Shown one piece after another: positions 9,592-18,009 of a stretch of DNA of 64,000 nt. Below the pieces are notes generated by a model that worked only from the letters and a program-made list of their open reading frames with translations, made no database searches and was not told the origin of the DNA. Source of the DNA: Methanomassiliicoccales archaeon (GTDB taxonomy: Archaea; Thermoplasmatota; Thermoplasmata; Methanomassiliicoccales; UBA472). The stretch lies in the NCBI GenBank assembly GCA_038740345.1, contig JAVYMA010000010.1, positions 1-64,000 of the forward strand, written 5' to 3'. The translations under genes were made by a program, and so were the position numbers. How positions within the stretch are numbered: the stretch's first letter is position 1; each line of letters starts with the position of its first letter.

Positions 9592-11106
9592 TCATCCTTT
9601 TGGTCTCGCCTTAACTTCATCGATGGAGTAGCGCACCAGCTTATGTGGGTTGAGCATGTCCAATATATATCGGATATCGTCGGCCCTTAGCTCTCCAAGC
9701 GCATAGAGCACCACTGAGAAGGACCCCATTGCCATAGCCACATAGAGCAAGAGGATGACCCAGTTCGTTATGGGCATTAAATTGGATATCAATATTAATA
9801 GTACTGAACTCGCAAACATTGCCAGCAACTGATAGAGGATGCAGGGATTTGAGGATGTACCTGTCAAGCCAAGCACTACCAGTCTGGTAGCCATAAACAC
9901 CACAGACGTGGAGATGAGCAAGGATATTGCTGCACCTGTGTAGGAAAGGCCAAGCATGGGCATCCCCAGTAGGTCATTTGGTACTGTGATAAGCAAAAGC
10001 GGGACGAAGATCAGGAAGTTTAGAAAGGTTAGTTTAGCATCGATATCAGGTCTATTCACAGCATTTATCTGTGAAGCATGAACCGCGTTGGCCAGATTTA
10101 AGAAGGTAGCGAGGGAGAGCCATCTCATCGGGCCTCCAGCCTCTGTGAACCTAGGCCCAAATAGAGCGACGGCAATCTCGGTGGGGAAGAGGAAAAGGAG
10201 AGCGGTTATGGGAAGACCGAACATAGTGATATACCTCTCGGCTGCCAAGGTGACACGTCTGATGGCTTCAACTTCGCCTCTCGCATGCCATTTGGAAAAT
10301 GAGGGGAAAGTTATGGTCGAAACCGAAACCCCCACAAGGGCGACCACACTCAAGAAGGATTGACTCGAGGAATAGAAGGCAACAGAGACCGGAGAATGAA
10401 AGTAGCCTATGAGGATTTTGTCAACGTTGGCGCTAGCTGTCCCAACGATCACCACTAACGCCAACGGAAGTGCGAATCGCGCATAAGATTTGTATAGTGT
10501 AGGTCTCCCCCATCTGATCCCATCTCTCATTAGGAGCAAGAAGGCAGTGATGACAACGGAGATGCCAGCAGCCACGTATGCGAAAGCTAGCGAAACGGTA
10601 TCACCACCAGCAAAGGCCACAATGGCGATCAAAGGTATCCTTACCCCAACATCAGCCAAGATCATTAGTTGGGCTTTGGCTATCTTCAGCATCCCATAAT
10701 ATGTCGTGGTTACGATGCTGGAAAGATTATAGAGTACATAATATAGCGTGAACAGTGTGATGAGTTCTATTGACTCTGGAGAAAATACCATGCCCATGAT
10801 TGCAAAATAAGCAAAGACAGAAAGTATCGTAACGGCGACCAACAGGCCAATCAGAAACATTTTGATCATAGCGAAGGTGGCCAGGCAATCCTTCAGATCC
10901 TGTCCTTCCGAGACCTTCTTGATGTGAGCGCTGTTGAACCCCAGGTCCGCCACGGCGTTGAAGGCGGCCAGGAGCGAGAGGGTGAAGGCGATGGAGCCAT
11001 AGACCTCTGGCCCTAGTAGATTGGTTATGAGGAAGAGTCCCACGAATCCAAGGAACGAAGTGAGCAGCCTCACGGCCAATATTAGCAGGGATTGCCTTCC
11101 AATCAT
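9592..11106 (-). CDS. oligosaccharide flippase (Wzx/MATE-like)
   Basis: A 504-residue protein with 12-14 membrane helices, matching the polysaccharide biosynthesis (Wzx/RfbX) family. These proteins flip lipid-linked oligosaccharides across the membrane. The N-terminus has the family pattern LLILAVRLLTSFLGFVGLFLI, then LGPEVYGSIAF. The length is typical. In archaea, relatives serve S-layer or exopolysaccharide assembly. Its neighbour is the DUF1616 protein, but no glycosyltransferase is in the same transcription unit, so the exported glycan is unknown. Confidence 0.88.
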   Translation of the reverse strand: MIGRQSLLILAVRLLTSFLGFVGLFLITNLLGPEVYGSIAFTLSLLAAFNAVADLGFNSAHIKKVSEGQDLKDCLATFAMIKMFLIGLLVAVTILSVFAYFAIMGMVFSPESIELITLFTLYYVLYNLSSIVTTTYYGMLKIAKAQLMILADVGVRIPLIAIVAFAGGDTVSLAFAYVAAGISVVITAFLLLMRDGIRWGRPTLYKSYARFALPLALVVIVGTASANVDKILIGYFHSPVSVAFYSSSQSFLSVVALVGVSVSTITFPSFSKWHARGEVEAIRRVTLAAERYITMFGLPITALLFLFPTEIAVALFGPRFTEAGGPMRWLSLATFLNLANAVHASQINAVNRPDIDAKLTFLNFLIFVPLLLITVPNDLLGMPMLGLSYTGAAISLLISTSVVFMATRLVVLGLTGTSSNPCILYQLLAMFASSVLLILISNLMPITNWVILLLYVAMAMGSFSVVLYALGELRADDIRYILDMLNPHKLVRYSIDEVKARPKG

Positions 11107-11251
11107 AATATCGCCTTGGCATTATTCATTGGGTATTTAATCATCCGCCAGTCTCTGAGTGTTTTAGAAACGCGAATTTATTGGGCATCGCTTCCCTGAT
11201 GGATAATATGAGGCAAAGAGATTTAAACAGAGACGCTGGTAATAGCGGAGG

Positions 11252-12187
11252 ATGAAGCTCAAAGAGAATGCCTGGCTCTTGCTCTCCATCATCGTTTCTG
11301 CCTTCATAGCGTTAGAGGGGGCCATGTGGCTGCTTCTCGTAAAGGGAGTCACAATCAAAGGAAATCCCATGCTTTCTGGTGATGTAACGACGCTAGGTGT
11401 TGTTCTGCTTTTCATCGGCCTGGCCTCTTTGGCGTTTGGCATTCTGACCATTATGAAGCCTTTGATTTTAAAAGAGAATTTGAGGTTGCTCATCATCTCC
11501 AAATTGGTCAAGATCATTGGAGGAGGGGCGATAGCCCTTGAAGGCGTGATGCTCGCCTTGATTGCTGGTATGGCATCAATTGAGGGCCTAGGGACTTATG
11601 AGACTTATATCTGGGCTCTGTTCGCCGGCCAGCTTTTCTTCATTGGAATTGCGCTCTTGTGGCTAGAGTTAATCTCCTTCATGCAATTTAAGCTGACCCG
11701 TTTGCTCATGTATTTGGGTGGCATAGTGATTGCTGCAGAAGGGGTTGTGGTGATAGGAATCGCAGACCCTACAATAATCGATGGACTAGGCGGCATTTTG
11801 GAAAGGACTGTCCTGATGGCAGGAACAGCATTATTGTTTTTAAGCCTCGTCTATCTTGTGAGTTGCTACCTAGTTGATTTGGCGGTGCGTTTTAAATCTG
11901 CATTCTCCGCTCTGAAGCTGGTGTCTGGCGCATTTCTTGTTGTCGGGGGCCTTGCCTTAACAACCATAGCAACAAATGTCACGCCTGAGGATATTGGTAC
12001 AATCACCACTCGGACCGTCATGCTGGCAGGACTGCAGCTTACGCTAATTGCTGGCATATCTCTTCTGGCATCTGGCTCTATGACCAACTCGCCATCCCGC
12101 CATTGGGGAAGGCTTAGCACCGCGACAGCATTGTTCTTGATGCTATTGCTGCCTACGGCGTTCCTGACTGTTGGCAAGTTCTGGTAA
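11252..12187 (+). CDS. four-repeat integral membrane protein
   Basis: A 311-residue, very hydrophobic protein of no recognised family. It starts at an ATG placed directly behind a GGAGG-like site. It contains four successive units of about 70 residues, each a pair of membrane helices. The first helix carries an Ala/Gly-rich motif ending in Glu-Gly (ALEGAM near residue 22, ALEGVM near 96, AAEGVV near 164), degenerate in the fourth unit (VVGGLA near 229). A further short hydrophobic stretch closes the protein. The layout suggests duplication of a two-helix hairpin. Function unknown; transport or sensing are only possibilities. Confidence 0.7.
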   Translation: MKLKENAWLLLSIIVSAFIALEGAMWLLLVKGVTIKGNPMLSGDVTTLGVVLLFIGLASLAFGILTIMKPLILKENLRLLIISKLVKIIGGGAIALEGVMLALIAGMASIEGLGTYETYIWALFAGQLFFIGIALLWLELISFMQFKLTRLLMYLGGIVIAAEGVVVIGIADPTIIDGLGGILERTVLMAGTALLFLSLVYLVSCYLVDLAVRFKSAFSALKLVSGAFLVVGGLALTTIATNVTPEDIGTITTRTVMLAGLQLTLIAGISLLASGSMTNSPSRHWGRLSTATALFLMLLLPTAFLTVGKFW

Positions 12188-12239
12188 GGCTGAACTTAAA
12201 AGGGAAGGCGCGTTCAAAGCTATCCTCGAGGTCTTCGAT

Positions 12240-13061
12240 TCAGCAGGGGACGACAAGGACCGGCACGGTGCACTTCCGCACCACCTCCTCAGCAGTGGAA
12301 CCAAGCGCTGCGCCTCTAAGATAGGACATCTTCCTGGTCCCTATTATGACGAGAGAAGCATCGACCTCCTTAATTGCTTCCAGTATGTTGTAGGATATGG
12401 ACCCGAAATGCACGTGAGAGCTGACTTGGCATTCTCCTCCCCTAGCTTTCTTTCTCATCTTGTCAAGGGCCAGCTTGACCGTGGCGAATCTCTTGTCATC
12501 ACTTATATTGTATTTTGATGAGTCGATAACATGGAATAAGGTAGCTTCCTTAAGTCCTCGCATGCAGAGCGTATCGAAAAGATCCTCTAGATTGGTGGAG
12601 CACATGGGAATATCCACTGATACTAGGGCATGCCGAAAGAGGTGCTGCCCGATGCGACAAGCCGCCCCCTCCCCTTCAGGATATTTATCCAAGAGAACAG
12701 GCTTTGATGACCTGCGAATGACTCCGAAAGATACAGAGCCAACGAAGAATGCCTCTGCTCTGGATTTCCCGCCGGAGGCCATTGCGATCATGTCCACGGT
12801 GTCCTTCTCCGATTCCTTCAATATCTCTTCCACAGGGTCTCCCTGGCGTATGACCAGGGTCGCTTGAATTCCGGCATCATTCAGCTTGGAGCACATTTCA
12901 TCAAGCTTCTTCTTTTCTTCATCCCTCAAGTTCCTTCCCCGTGCAAGGACATGGAGCACTGTAACTGATTTAGTCCCTATGTCTTTAAGCTCTCTGGCGC
13001 ACTCGACCATCATGGCGCATTGCGGCGAGAAATCCACTGGGATGAGGACCTTCTCTAGCAT
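12240..13061 (-). CDS. universal stress protein, tandem UspA domains
   Basis: A 273-residue protein made of two Usp domains. The first (residues ~1-125) starts LEKVLIPVDFSPQC and has the ATP-binding-like segment MIAMASGGKSRAEAFFVGSVSFGV. The second (about 145-273) ends with VIIGTRKMSYLRGAALGSTAEEVVRKCTVPVLVVP, a good GX2GX9GS/T nucleotide-binding pattern. Usp proteins are cytoplasmic and linked to stress tolerance; many bind ATP. Convergent with the four-repeat membrane protein and transcribed alone. Confidence 0.9.
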   Translation of the reverse strand: MLEKVLIPVDFSPQCAMMVECARELKDIGTKSVTVLHVLARGRNLRDEEKKKLDEMCSKLNDAGIQATLVIRQGDPVEEILKESEKDTVDMIAMASGGKSRAEAFFVGSVSFGVIRRSSKPVLLDKYPEGEGAACRIGQHLFRHALVSVDIPMCSTNLEDLFDTLCMRGLKEATLFHVIDSSKYNISDDKRFATVKLALDKMRKKARGGECQVSSHVHFGSISYNILEAIKEVDASLVIIGTRKMSYLRGAALGSTAEEVVRKCTVPVLVVPC

Positions 13062-13398
13062 CTACCTCATCATTCAATATGCGTGAAGGTATCATAAAAT
13101 GCTCACATGGAAGTTAGGCTCTCCCCCATCTTAATCAACCCAATCGAGATTCCCTATAAAGAGGAAGCAGAACATCACTGATCGGCTTTTCATCATCCTC
13201 TACACTCGCATCATAGCATAGATAAGACGTCAATAGTTAGGTGAAGAATTGCAGTCGCTCCTCGAACCTAGGCAACTCCGACCCCGGCATGCTCAAATCG
13301 ATGGAAAATTTTTATAGAAGAACTGATAGATACCGTCTTCGTCCTCAAAAATAACTATGCTCGCAGAGGATAACTTTGCTAATGGAGGATGATAGAAC
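13062..13398. other. intergenic region with divergent promoters
   Basis: A 337-base gap between the divergent stress-protein and thermosome genes. Both are stress-type genes and share this control region. The only clear element is the thermosome TATA box. No RNA gene or extra reading frame was seen. Confidence 0.5.
13300..13317 (+). promoter_or_regulatory. TATA/BRE promoter of the thermosome gene
   Basis: A purine-rich BRE-like stretch (ATGGAAAA) runs into the AT-rich box ATTTTTATAG. It lies about 85 bases before the thermosome start codon, predicting a transcript start near 13340 and a leader of about 60 bases. Assigned by sequence pattern. Confidence 0.5.
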
Positions 13399-15030
13399 AT
13401 GGCAATGTCTGGAACGCCTGTTTTAATACTCAAGGAAGGTACTGAGAGACAGCGCGGAAGGGAAGCATATCAAAGGAACATAGCCGTCGCCAAGGCGGTG
13501 GCCGAGGCGGTGCGAACCACCCTTGGGCCTAGGGGCATGGACAAGATGCTCGTCAACTCCCTTGGCGATGTGATTATCACCAACGACGGGGCCACGATCC
13601 TCAAGGAGATGGATGTGCAGCACCCCGCCGCCAAGATGATGGTGGAGATCTCCAAGACCATGGACCAGGAGTGCGGTGACGGCACCACCACGGCTGTGGT
13701 CTTGGCGGGGGAGCTGCTGAAGAAGGCAGAGGACCTCATCGACCAGGACATCCACCCCACGGTAGTGGCCAACGGCTATCGCATGGCTCAGAGGGAGGCC
13801 TTGAGGGTCATGGACGCCATAGCCACCCGCGTCAGCCCGGATGACGAGCAGATGCTAAGGAGGATCGCCACCACCGCCATGATGAGCAAGGCCGTATCCA
13901 CCGCGCGCGATCACTTCGCCAAGCTTGCCGTGGATGCGGTGCTCTCCATCGCCGAGGAGAAGGACGGCAAGAAAGTGGTGGACCTCGACTCGGTGCAGTT
14001 CGTGAAGAAGGCGGGGGCCTCGCTGCTCGACACCTCCGTGGTGAAGGGTGTGATCATCGAGAAAGAGCCCGTGCACCCCGGCATGCCTAAGAAGGTGGAG
14101 AAGGCCAAGATTGCCCTGGTCAAGGCGGGATTCGAGATCAAGAAGACAGAAGTGGAGTCGAAGATACAGATCCGCGATCCGAAGCAGATGAAGGCATTCC
14201 TGGAGGAGGAGGAGGCGCAGTTCCGCCGCATGGTGGAGCGAGTGAAGAAATCGGGTGCCACCGTGCTGTTCTGTGAGAAGGCCATCGAGGACATGGCGCA
14301 GCACTTCCTGGCCAAGGAGGGTATTTTGGCGGTCAGGAGAGTCAAGGAGTCAGACATGGAGAAGCTCTCCCTGGCTACTGGCGCGAGGATCGTGGGCAAA
14401 GCGGAGGAGCTGGAGGCCGCCGACCTGGGCTATGCAGAGATGGTGGAAGCGCGCAAGATCGAGGAGGACTGGATGATCTTCGTCTCCGGCTGCAAGAACC
14501 CCAGGGCGGTCAGCATCTTCATCCGCGGAGGCACGAAGCATGTGCTGGAGGAGGCCGAGCGCTCCCTGGACGATGCCCTGAACGTGGTCAGGCTGGTGGT
14601 GGAGGACGGCAGGATCGTGCCAGGTGGAGGAGCAACGGCCGTGGAGCTCGCCTTGGCCTTAAGGGAGTATGCTGTCTCCGTCGGAGGCAGGGAGCAGATG
14701 GCGGTCAATGCCTTCGCTGATGCCCTGGAATGCATCCCCACCGCCTTGGCGGAGAACGCCGGCCTCGACCCCATCGACATTCTCATCGAGATGCGCAAAG
14801 CGCACAAGGATGGGAAGAAGGACGCGGGGGTGGATGTCTTCAGCGGCAAGATCGTGAGCATGATGGAGAAGAACGTCATCGAGCCGATACGAGTCGGCCA
14901 GCAGGCCATCAGCTCGGCCACGGACGCAGCCATCATGATCATGCGCATCGACGACATCATCGCCGCCAAAGGCACCTCCAAGGAGGAGGACAAGGATAAG
15001 GACAAGGACAAGAAGGGGAGTGCTAGCTGA
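13399..15030 (+). CDS. thsA: thermosome subunit (group II chaperonin)
   Basis: A 543-residue group II chaperonin subunit that folds proteins inside a double-ring, ATP-driven cage. Diagnostic segments are [22 protein letters not shown], the ATP-site motif [15 protein letters not shown], and the C-terminal [11 protein letters not shown]. The length is normal. The C-terminus ends in a charged Lys-Asp repeat tail rather than the Gly-Met tail of many thermosomes. Transcribed alone from a TATA promoter and followed by a hairpin/T-tract terminator. Codon use is GC-rich, as expected of a highly expressed backbone gene. Confidence 0.97.
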   Translation: MAMSGTPVLILKEGTERQRGREAYQRNIAVAKAVAEAVRTTLGPRGMDKMLVNSLGDVIITNDGATILKEMDVQHPAAKMMVEISKTMDQECGDGTTTAVVLAGELLKKAEDLIDQDIHPTVVANGYRMAQREALRVMDAIATRVSPDDEQMLRRIATTAMMSKAVSTARDHFAKLAVDAVLSIAEEKDGKKVVDLDSVQFVKKAGASLLDTSVVKGVIIEKEPVHPGMPKKVEKAKIALVKAGFEIKKTEVESKIQIRDPKQMKAFLEEEEAQFRRMVERVKKSGATVLFCEKAIEDMAQHFLAKEGILAVRRVKESDMEKLSLATGARIVGKAEELEAADLGYAEMVEARKIEEDWMIFVSGCKNPRAVSIFIRGGTKHVLEEAERSLDDALNVVRLVVEDGRIVPGGGATAVELALALREYAVSVGGREQMAVNAFADALECIPTALAENAGLDPIDILIEMRKAHKDGKKDAGVDVFSGKIVSMMEKNVIEPIRVGQQAISSATDAAIMIMRIDDIIAAKGTSKEEDKDKDKDKKGSAS

Positions 15031-15052
15031 GCGGAGGATCTTCGCTTAGAAT

Positions 15053-15118
15053 AGGCAGCTTTACCATTAGCTGCCTGGTCTTCCTCCACTTCTTTTTAAA
15101 ATTTTTTTTTCATTTTTT
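15053..15118 (+). terminator. hairpin plus T-tract terminator after the thermosome
   Basis: An 8-bp perfect stem (AGGCAGCT at 15053-15060 with AGCTGCCT at 15069-15076, 8-base loop) starts 22 bases after the stop. T-rich runs follow, including nine T at 15102-15110 and six T near 15113. Archaeal RNA polymerase terminates on T-tracts, so this is a good terminator candidate. Confidence 0.7.
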
Positions 15119-15321
15119 CCTAAGCATTTCATCGAGTTGTCCTTACTGATTCCTCCCCTTTATCCAAACCTTCCCATACCTAATTTTTGGTCCGCTATTC
15201 GATGCGCCTAAGGCGATGAAGGAATGAGGGAATCAAGATGCAACTTCAAAACGCACGACTAGGGAATGGTTGCGATAAATTCATAGTAAATATGCTACTA
15301 TCGTTTCGAAATGAGGCAAGG

Positions 15322-16227
15322 ATGGAGCGTGCGCAAATAAGGACCGTTGCGGTTATTCCGGCCTACAACGAGCAAAAGACCATAGGCAGCATAGTCCTGA
15401 AGGCCAAGCTCAACGTCGATGAGGTGTTGGTAGTCGACGATGGTTCGGTGGATGACACAGCCTTGCTGGCAGAGATGGCCGGGGCCAAGGTATTGAGGAT
15501 GCCTCACAACTCCGGAAAGGCGGAGGCTTTGATGTCGGGACTGCGCTATGTAGCAGGCAATGGCTTCGAGGCAGTAGTGATGTTGGATGGTGATGGGCAG
15601 CATGACCCCTCTGCCATACCAGATCTTATCAAACCAATATTAGAAGGGAGTGCTGATCTCATCATTGGCTCTCGCTTCCTCAACGGTGGCGATGGCATAC
15701 CTCGGTATCGCAAGCTAGGCCAGACAATCCTTAATAAGACTACTTCCTTTGGCGCTAAGGTCAAAGTCACCGATACCCAATCTGGTTTCAGGGCTTTGTC
15801 ACGAAATGCCATGCGTCATTTGGATTTCGAAGCTGATGGATATGGCATCGAATCTGCCATGATCACCTATATGGCAGAGAGGGGTCTGAGGATTGCTGAG
15901 GTCCCTATAAATGCCGATTACGAGGTCCCCAATGGACATAAAAAGAAGCCTTTGCCCCATGGCATGGGCGTGCTGAATGCGGCCGTGGGGTTAATAGGAT
16001 ATCGTCGTCCTCTCCTCCTCTTCGGAGTGCCAGGCTTCTTCATGGCCCTGATGGGCATGATATTTGGGCTGCTGGCTATGAATGGGGTATTCGTCTTCGG
16101 ATGGGGTTGGTTGTTCCAATCAGTAGGCGCAATGATGTTCGTCATAGTTGGCTTGATGCTGATGATCGCGGGTCTGACCCTCAATTCCCTAGTGGCCTTG
16201 ATGCGCTCCTGCCGCAACAAGATCTGA
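15322..16227 (+). CDS. glycosyltransferase family 2 (dolichol-phosphate mannosyltransferase-like)
   Basis: A GT2 enzyme of about 301 residues, likely transferring a sugar from a nucleotide donor to a polyprenyl phosphate. The GT-A motifs are VIPAYNEQKTIG, VVDDGSVDDT and the DXD-type MLDGDGQHDP, followed by GSRFLNGGDGIPRYRKLGQ. Two to three membrane helices end the protein (from about residue 235). I start at the ATG at 15322, where family homology begins and a GAGG site precedes it. An in-frame ATG at 15238 would add 28 residues unlike the family. Probably part of N-glycosylation or S-layer glycan synthesis. Confidence 0.88.
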   Translation: MERAQIRTVAVIPAYNEQKTIGSIVLKAKLNVDEVLVVDDGSVDDTALLAEMAGAKVLRMPHNSGKAEALMSGLRYVAGNGFEAVVMLDGDGQHDPSAIPDLIKPILEGSADLIIGSRFLNGGDGIPRYRKLGQTILNKTTSFGAKVKVTDTQSGFRALSRNAMRHLDFEADGYGIESAMITYMAERGLRIAEVPINADYEVPNGHKKKPLPHGMGVLNAAVGLIGYRRPLLLFGVPGFFMALMGMIFGLLAMNGVFVFGWGWLFQSVGAMMFVIVGLMLMIAGLTLNSLVALMRSCRNKI

Positions 16228-16298
16228 AGAGCCCTTGGCGCTGTCTATCGAGCTCCCTGCGAAATCCTAATACGCTCCTCCGCTATCATTAGGCTCGT

Positions 16299-16799
16299 AT
16301 GTGGAGCTCACTCTCGAAGTACTTCGGACGATTCCCTTCGCAAGCCAAGGTGGCCAGGATGCTGCTGGAGCTCGGCTTGCGCGTGAGCAACGGCAGCGTA
16401 TATTGCGGGGACATCGAGCTCTCGGACTCCGCCATCGGCAGGGCGGCGGGAGTGGACAGGCGGATCGTGCGCTCCACGGTGGAGACCATTGAATCTAATC
16501 CTGAGCTCATTTCAGTCTTCGGCAAGCTGCGCTCCACCGCCATGCTCAAGGACGTGGCGCCGGTCATGGGCTGGTCCGCTATAGAGATAATACCCGTGAA
16601 TGCGCAGATAGTGGGCATAGTGGCCGACGTCACAGGCGTCATCGCCAAGGCGGGCATAAGCATCCGCCAGACCATAGTCTCCGACCCAGAGCTGAGCACC
16701 GAGCCCAGGCTGTACGTCATCACGGAAGCGCCGGTCCCACCTGAGATAATCCCGGACATCAAGGCCTGCCGGGGCGTCAAGAGCATACTCATACATTGA
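16299..16799 (+). CDS. HTH and ACT domain regulator of amino-acid metabolism
   Basis: A 166-residue protein of the archaeal family described as predicted regulator of amino acid metabolism. The N-terminal half resembles a winged-helix DNA-binding unit (residues ~12-70, with DSAIGRAAGVDRRIVRSTVETI). The C-terminal half is an ACT ligand-binding domain (about 90-166: GIVADVTGVIAKAGISIRQ, then LYVITEAP), the fold that senses amino acids. The effector is unknown. It is 9 bp upstream of the DMT exporter and probably cotranscribed, which fits control of an amino-acid or metabolite exporter. Confidence 0.82.
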   Translation: MWSSLSKYFGRFPSQAKVARMLLELGLRVSNGSVYCGDIELSDSAIGRAAGVDRRIVRSTVETIESNPELISVFGKLRSTAMLKDVAPVMGWSAIEIIPVNAQIVGIVADVTGVIAKAGISIRQTIVSDPELSTEPRLYVITEAPVPPEIIPDIKACRGVKSILIH

Positions 16800-16808
16800 G
16801 GTCTTGCC

Positions 16809-17690
16809 GTGTCGGCCGAGAGACGAAAGGCCTTTCTCGTCCTGCTCCTGGCCGTATTCTGCTTCTCTTTCTCCTCCATATTCATCAGGATGTCGGAGGC
16901 GCCGGCGCCGGCCATCGCGGCCTACCGCATGGTCTTAGCCACTCTTCTCATCGCCCCTTTCGCCCTGCTGCGGCTGCGCTCTAAGCCTCTTACTTTGGGC
17001 AGAAATGACGCCTGGTTCCTGCTCGCCACCGGCCTAGTCCTGGCGCTACATTTCCTCTTCTTCGTCAGCGCAGTACAGAACACCACCGTGGCCAGCGCCA
17101 CCGTGCTCATCAACTCGCACCCTATATTCGTCGTCTTCTTGGCTTTCCTATTGTTGCATGAGGGCAACAGGTTCACCACCATGGGGGCCTTGGTGGGGGT
17201 GGCAGGCATAATCGTCATCTCCCTCGGAGATCTAGGGTCGGGGAACATCGCAGGTGACATGCTGGCCGTCTTGGGGGCGGCGATGGAAGCACTCTACATA
17301 ATCATGACCAGGTTCATGCGGAGGAAGGTGGACATCATGACCTTCGTGCTCTTGGTGAACGGAGCTTGCGCGGCATTCCTGGTTCTTATATGCGTAGCCA
17401 CAGGCGTCCCGCTATGGCCTTATTCCGAGCGGGAATTGCTGCTATTCCTCGGCATGGCGATAATCCCGGCCACCCTAGGCTATACCCTCTATAATTGGTC
17501 GCTCAAATATCTTCTAGCCCCTCAGGTGAGCGTGACGCAGTTGGGGGAGGCGCTGTTCGCCAGTGCCATGGCGGTAGTGCTCTTCTCCGAGTTCCCCTCC
17601 GCCAGTCTGTTGCTCGGAGCCCTGCTGATAGTGACAGGCATATATTTGGCGGTGAGTCGGCGAAAGAGGGAGAGCTTGGAAAATATTTAA
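16809..17690 (+). CDS. EamA/DMT family transporter
   Basis: A 293-residue transporter with ten membrane helices formed by two EamA repeats (residues ~8-140 and ~150-285), the drug/metabolite transporter layout. Typical segments are FSFSSIFIRMSEAPAPAIAAYRM in the first repeat and PATLGYTLYNWSLKYLLAPQVS in the second. It starts with GTG, 9 bp after the ACT regulator, so the two are likely one operon. Members export amino acids or other metabolites; the substrate here is unknown. Confidence 0.88.
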   Translation: MSAERRKAFLVLLLAVFCFSFSSIFIRMSEAPAPAIAAYRMVLATLLIAPFALLRLRSKPLTLGRNDAWFLLATGLVLALHFLFFVSAVQNTTVASATVLINSHPIFVVFLAFLLLHEGNRFTTMGALVGVAGIIVISLGDLGSGNIAGDMLAVLGAAMEALYIIMTRFMRRKVDIMTFVLLVNGACAAFLVLICVATGVPLWPYSERELLLFLGMAIIPATLGYTLYNWSLKYLLAPQVSVTQLGEALFASAMAVVLFSEFPSASLLLGALLIVTGIYLAVSRRKRESLENI

Positions 17691-18009
17691 GCTCGAAATA
17701 TTCGCGCTGTTCATGCGCCTTCTCATGCTTTTAAATCAAATCTTCTCATGCCTCTTGTCGGGAGAGAGGATGATAAGGGGCGAGGCGGGGCATCTCAGCA
17801 TATCATGAGCATCCTTATTGCCCACCATGCCCTAGGCACGTCTTTATGGGATAGGGGTTTTAACGTCATTAAAATCGAGAGCATAATTAACAATGGTAAA
17901 ATTAACCATGGTATGAATGAAAAGATAAATGTACTTTCTTCAGAAAATATTTTCTTTGATTTTTTTACAATGTTAAGGAGGAATATTGAGATAAGGGGGG
18001 ATATAAGAA
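17691..18009. other. intergenic leader region before the LamG/PKD protein
   Basis: A 319-base gap becoming AT-rich towards the downstream gene. It contains a perfect 14-bp palindrome at 17942-17955, a weak inverted repeat ATGGT/ACCAT near 17893-17909, and two GA-rich ribosome-site-like stretches before the ATG at 18010. No credible reading frame or RNA gene was seen. Confidence 0.5.
17942..17955. promoter_or_regulatory. 14-bp perfect palindrome, candidate operator
   Basis: AGAAAATATTTTCT is its own reverse complement and lies 55 bases upstream of the secreted LamG/PKD gene, in the promoter/leader zone. A dimeric regulator could bind it, but chance palindromes occur in AT-rich DNA. Confidence 0.3.

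Noticed and set aside
13423-14304. Long minus-strand frames under the thermosome gene.
   Set aside because: Low-complexity His/Leu/Ser-rich translations opposite a highly conserved GC-rich gene; shadows.
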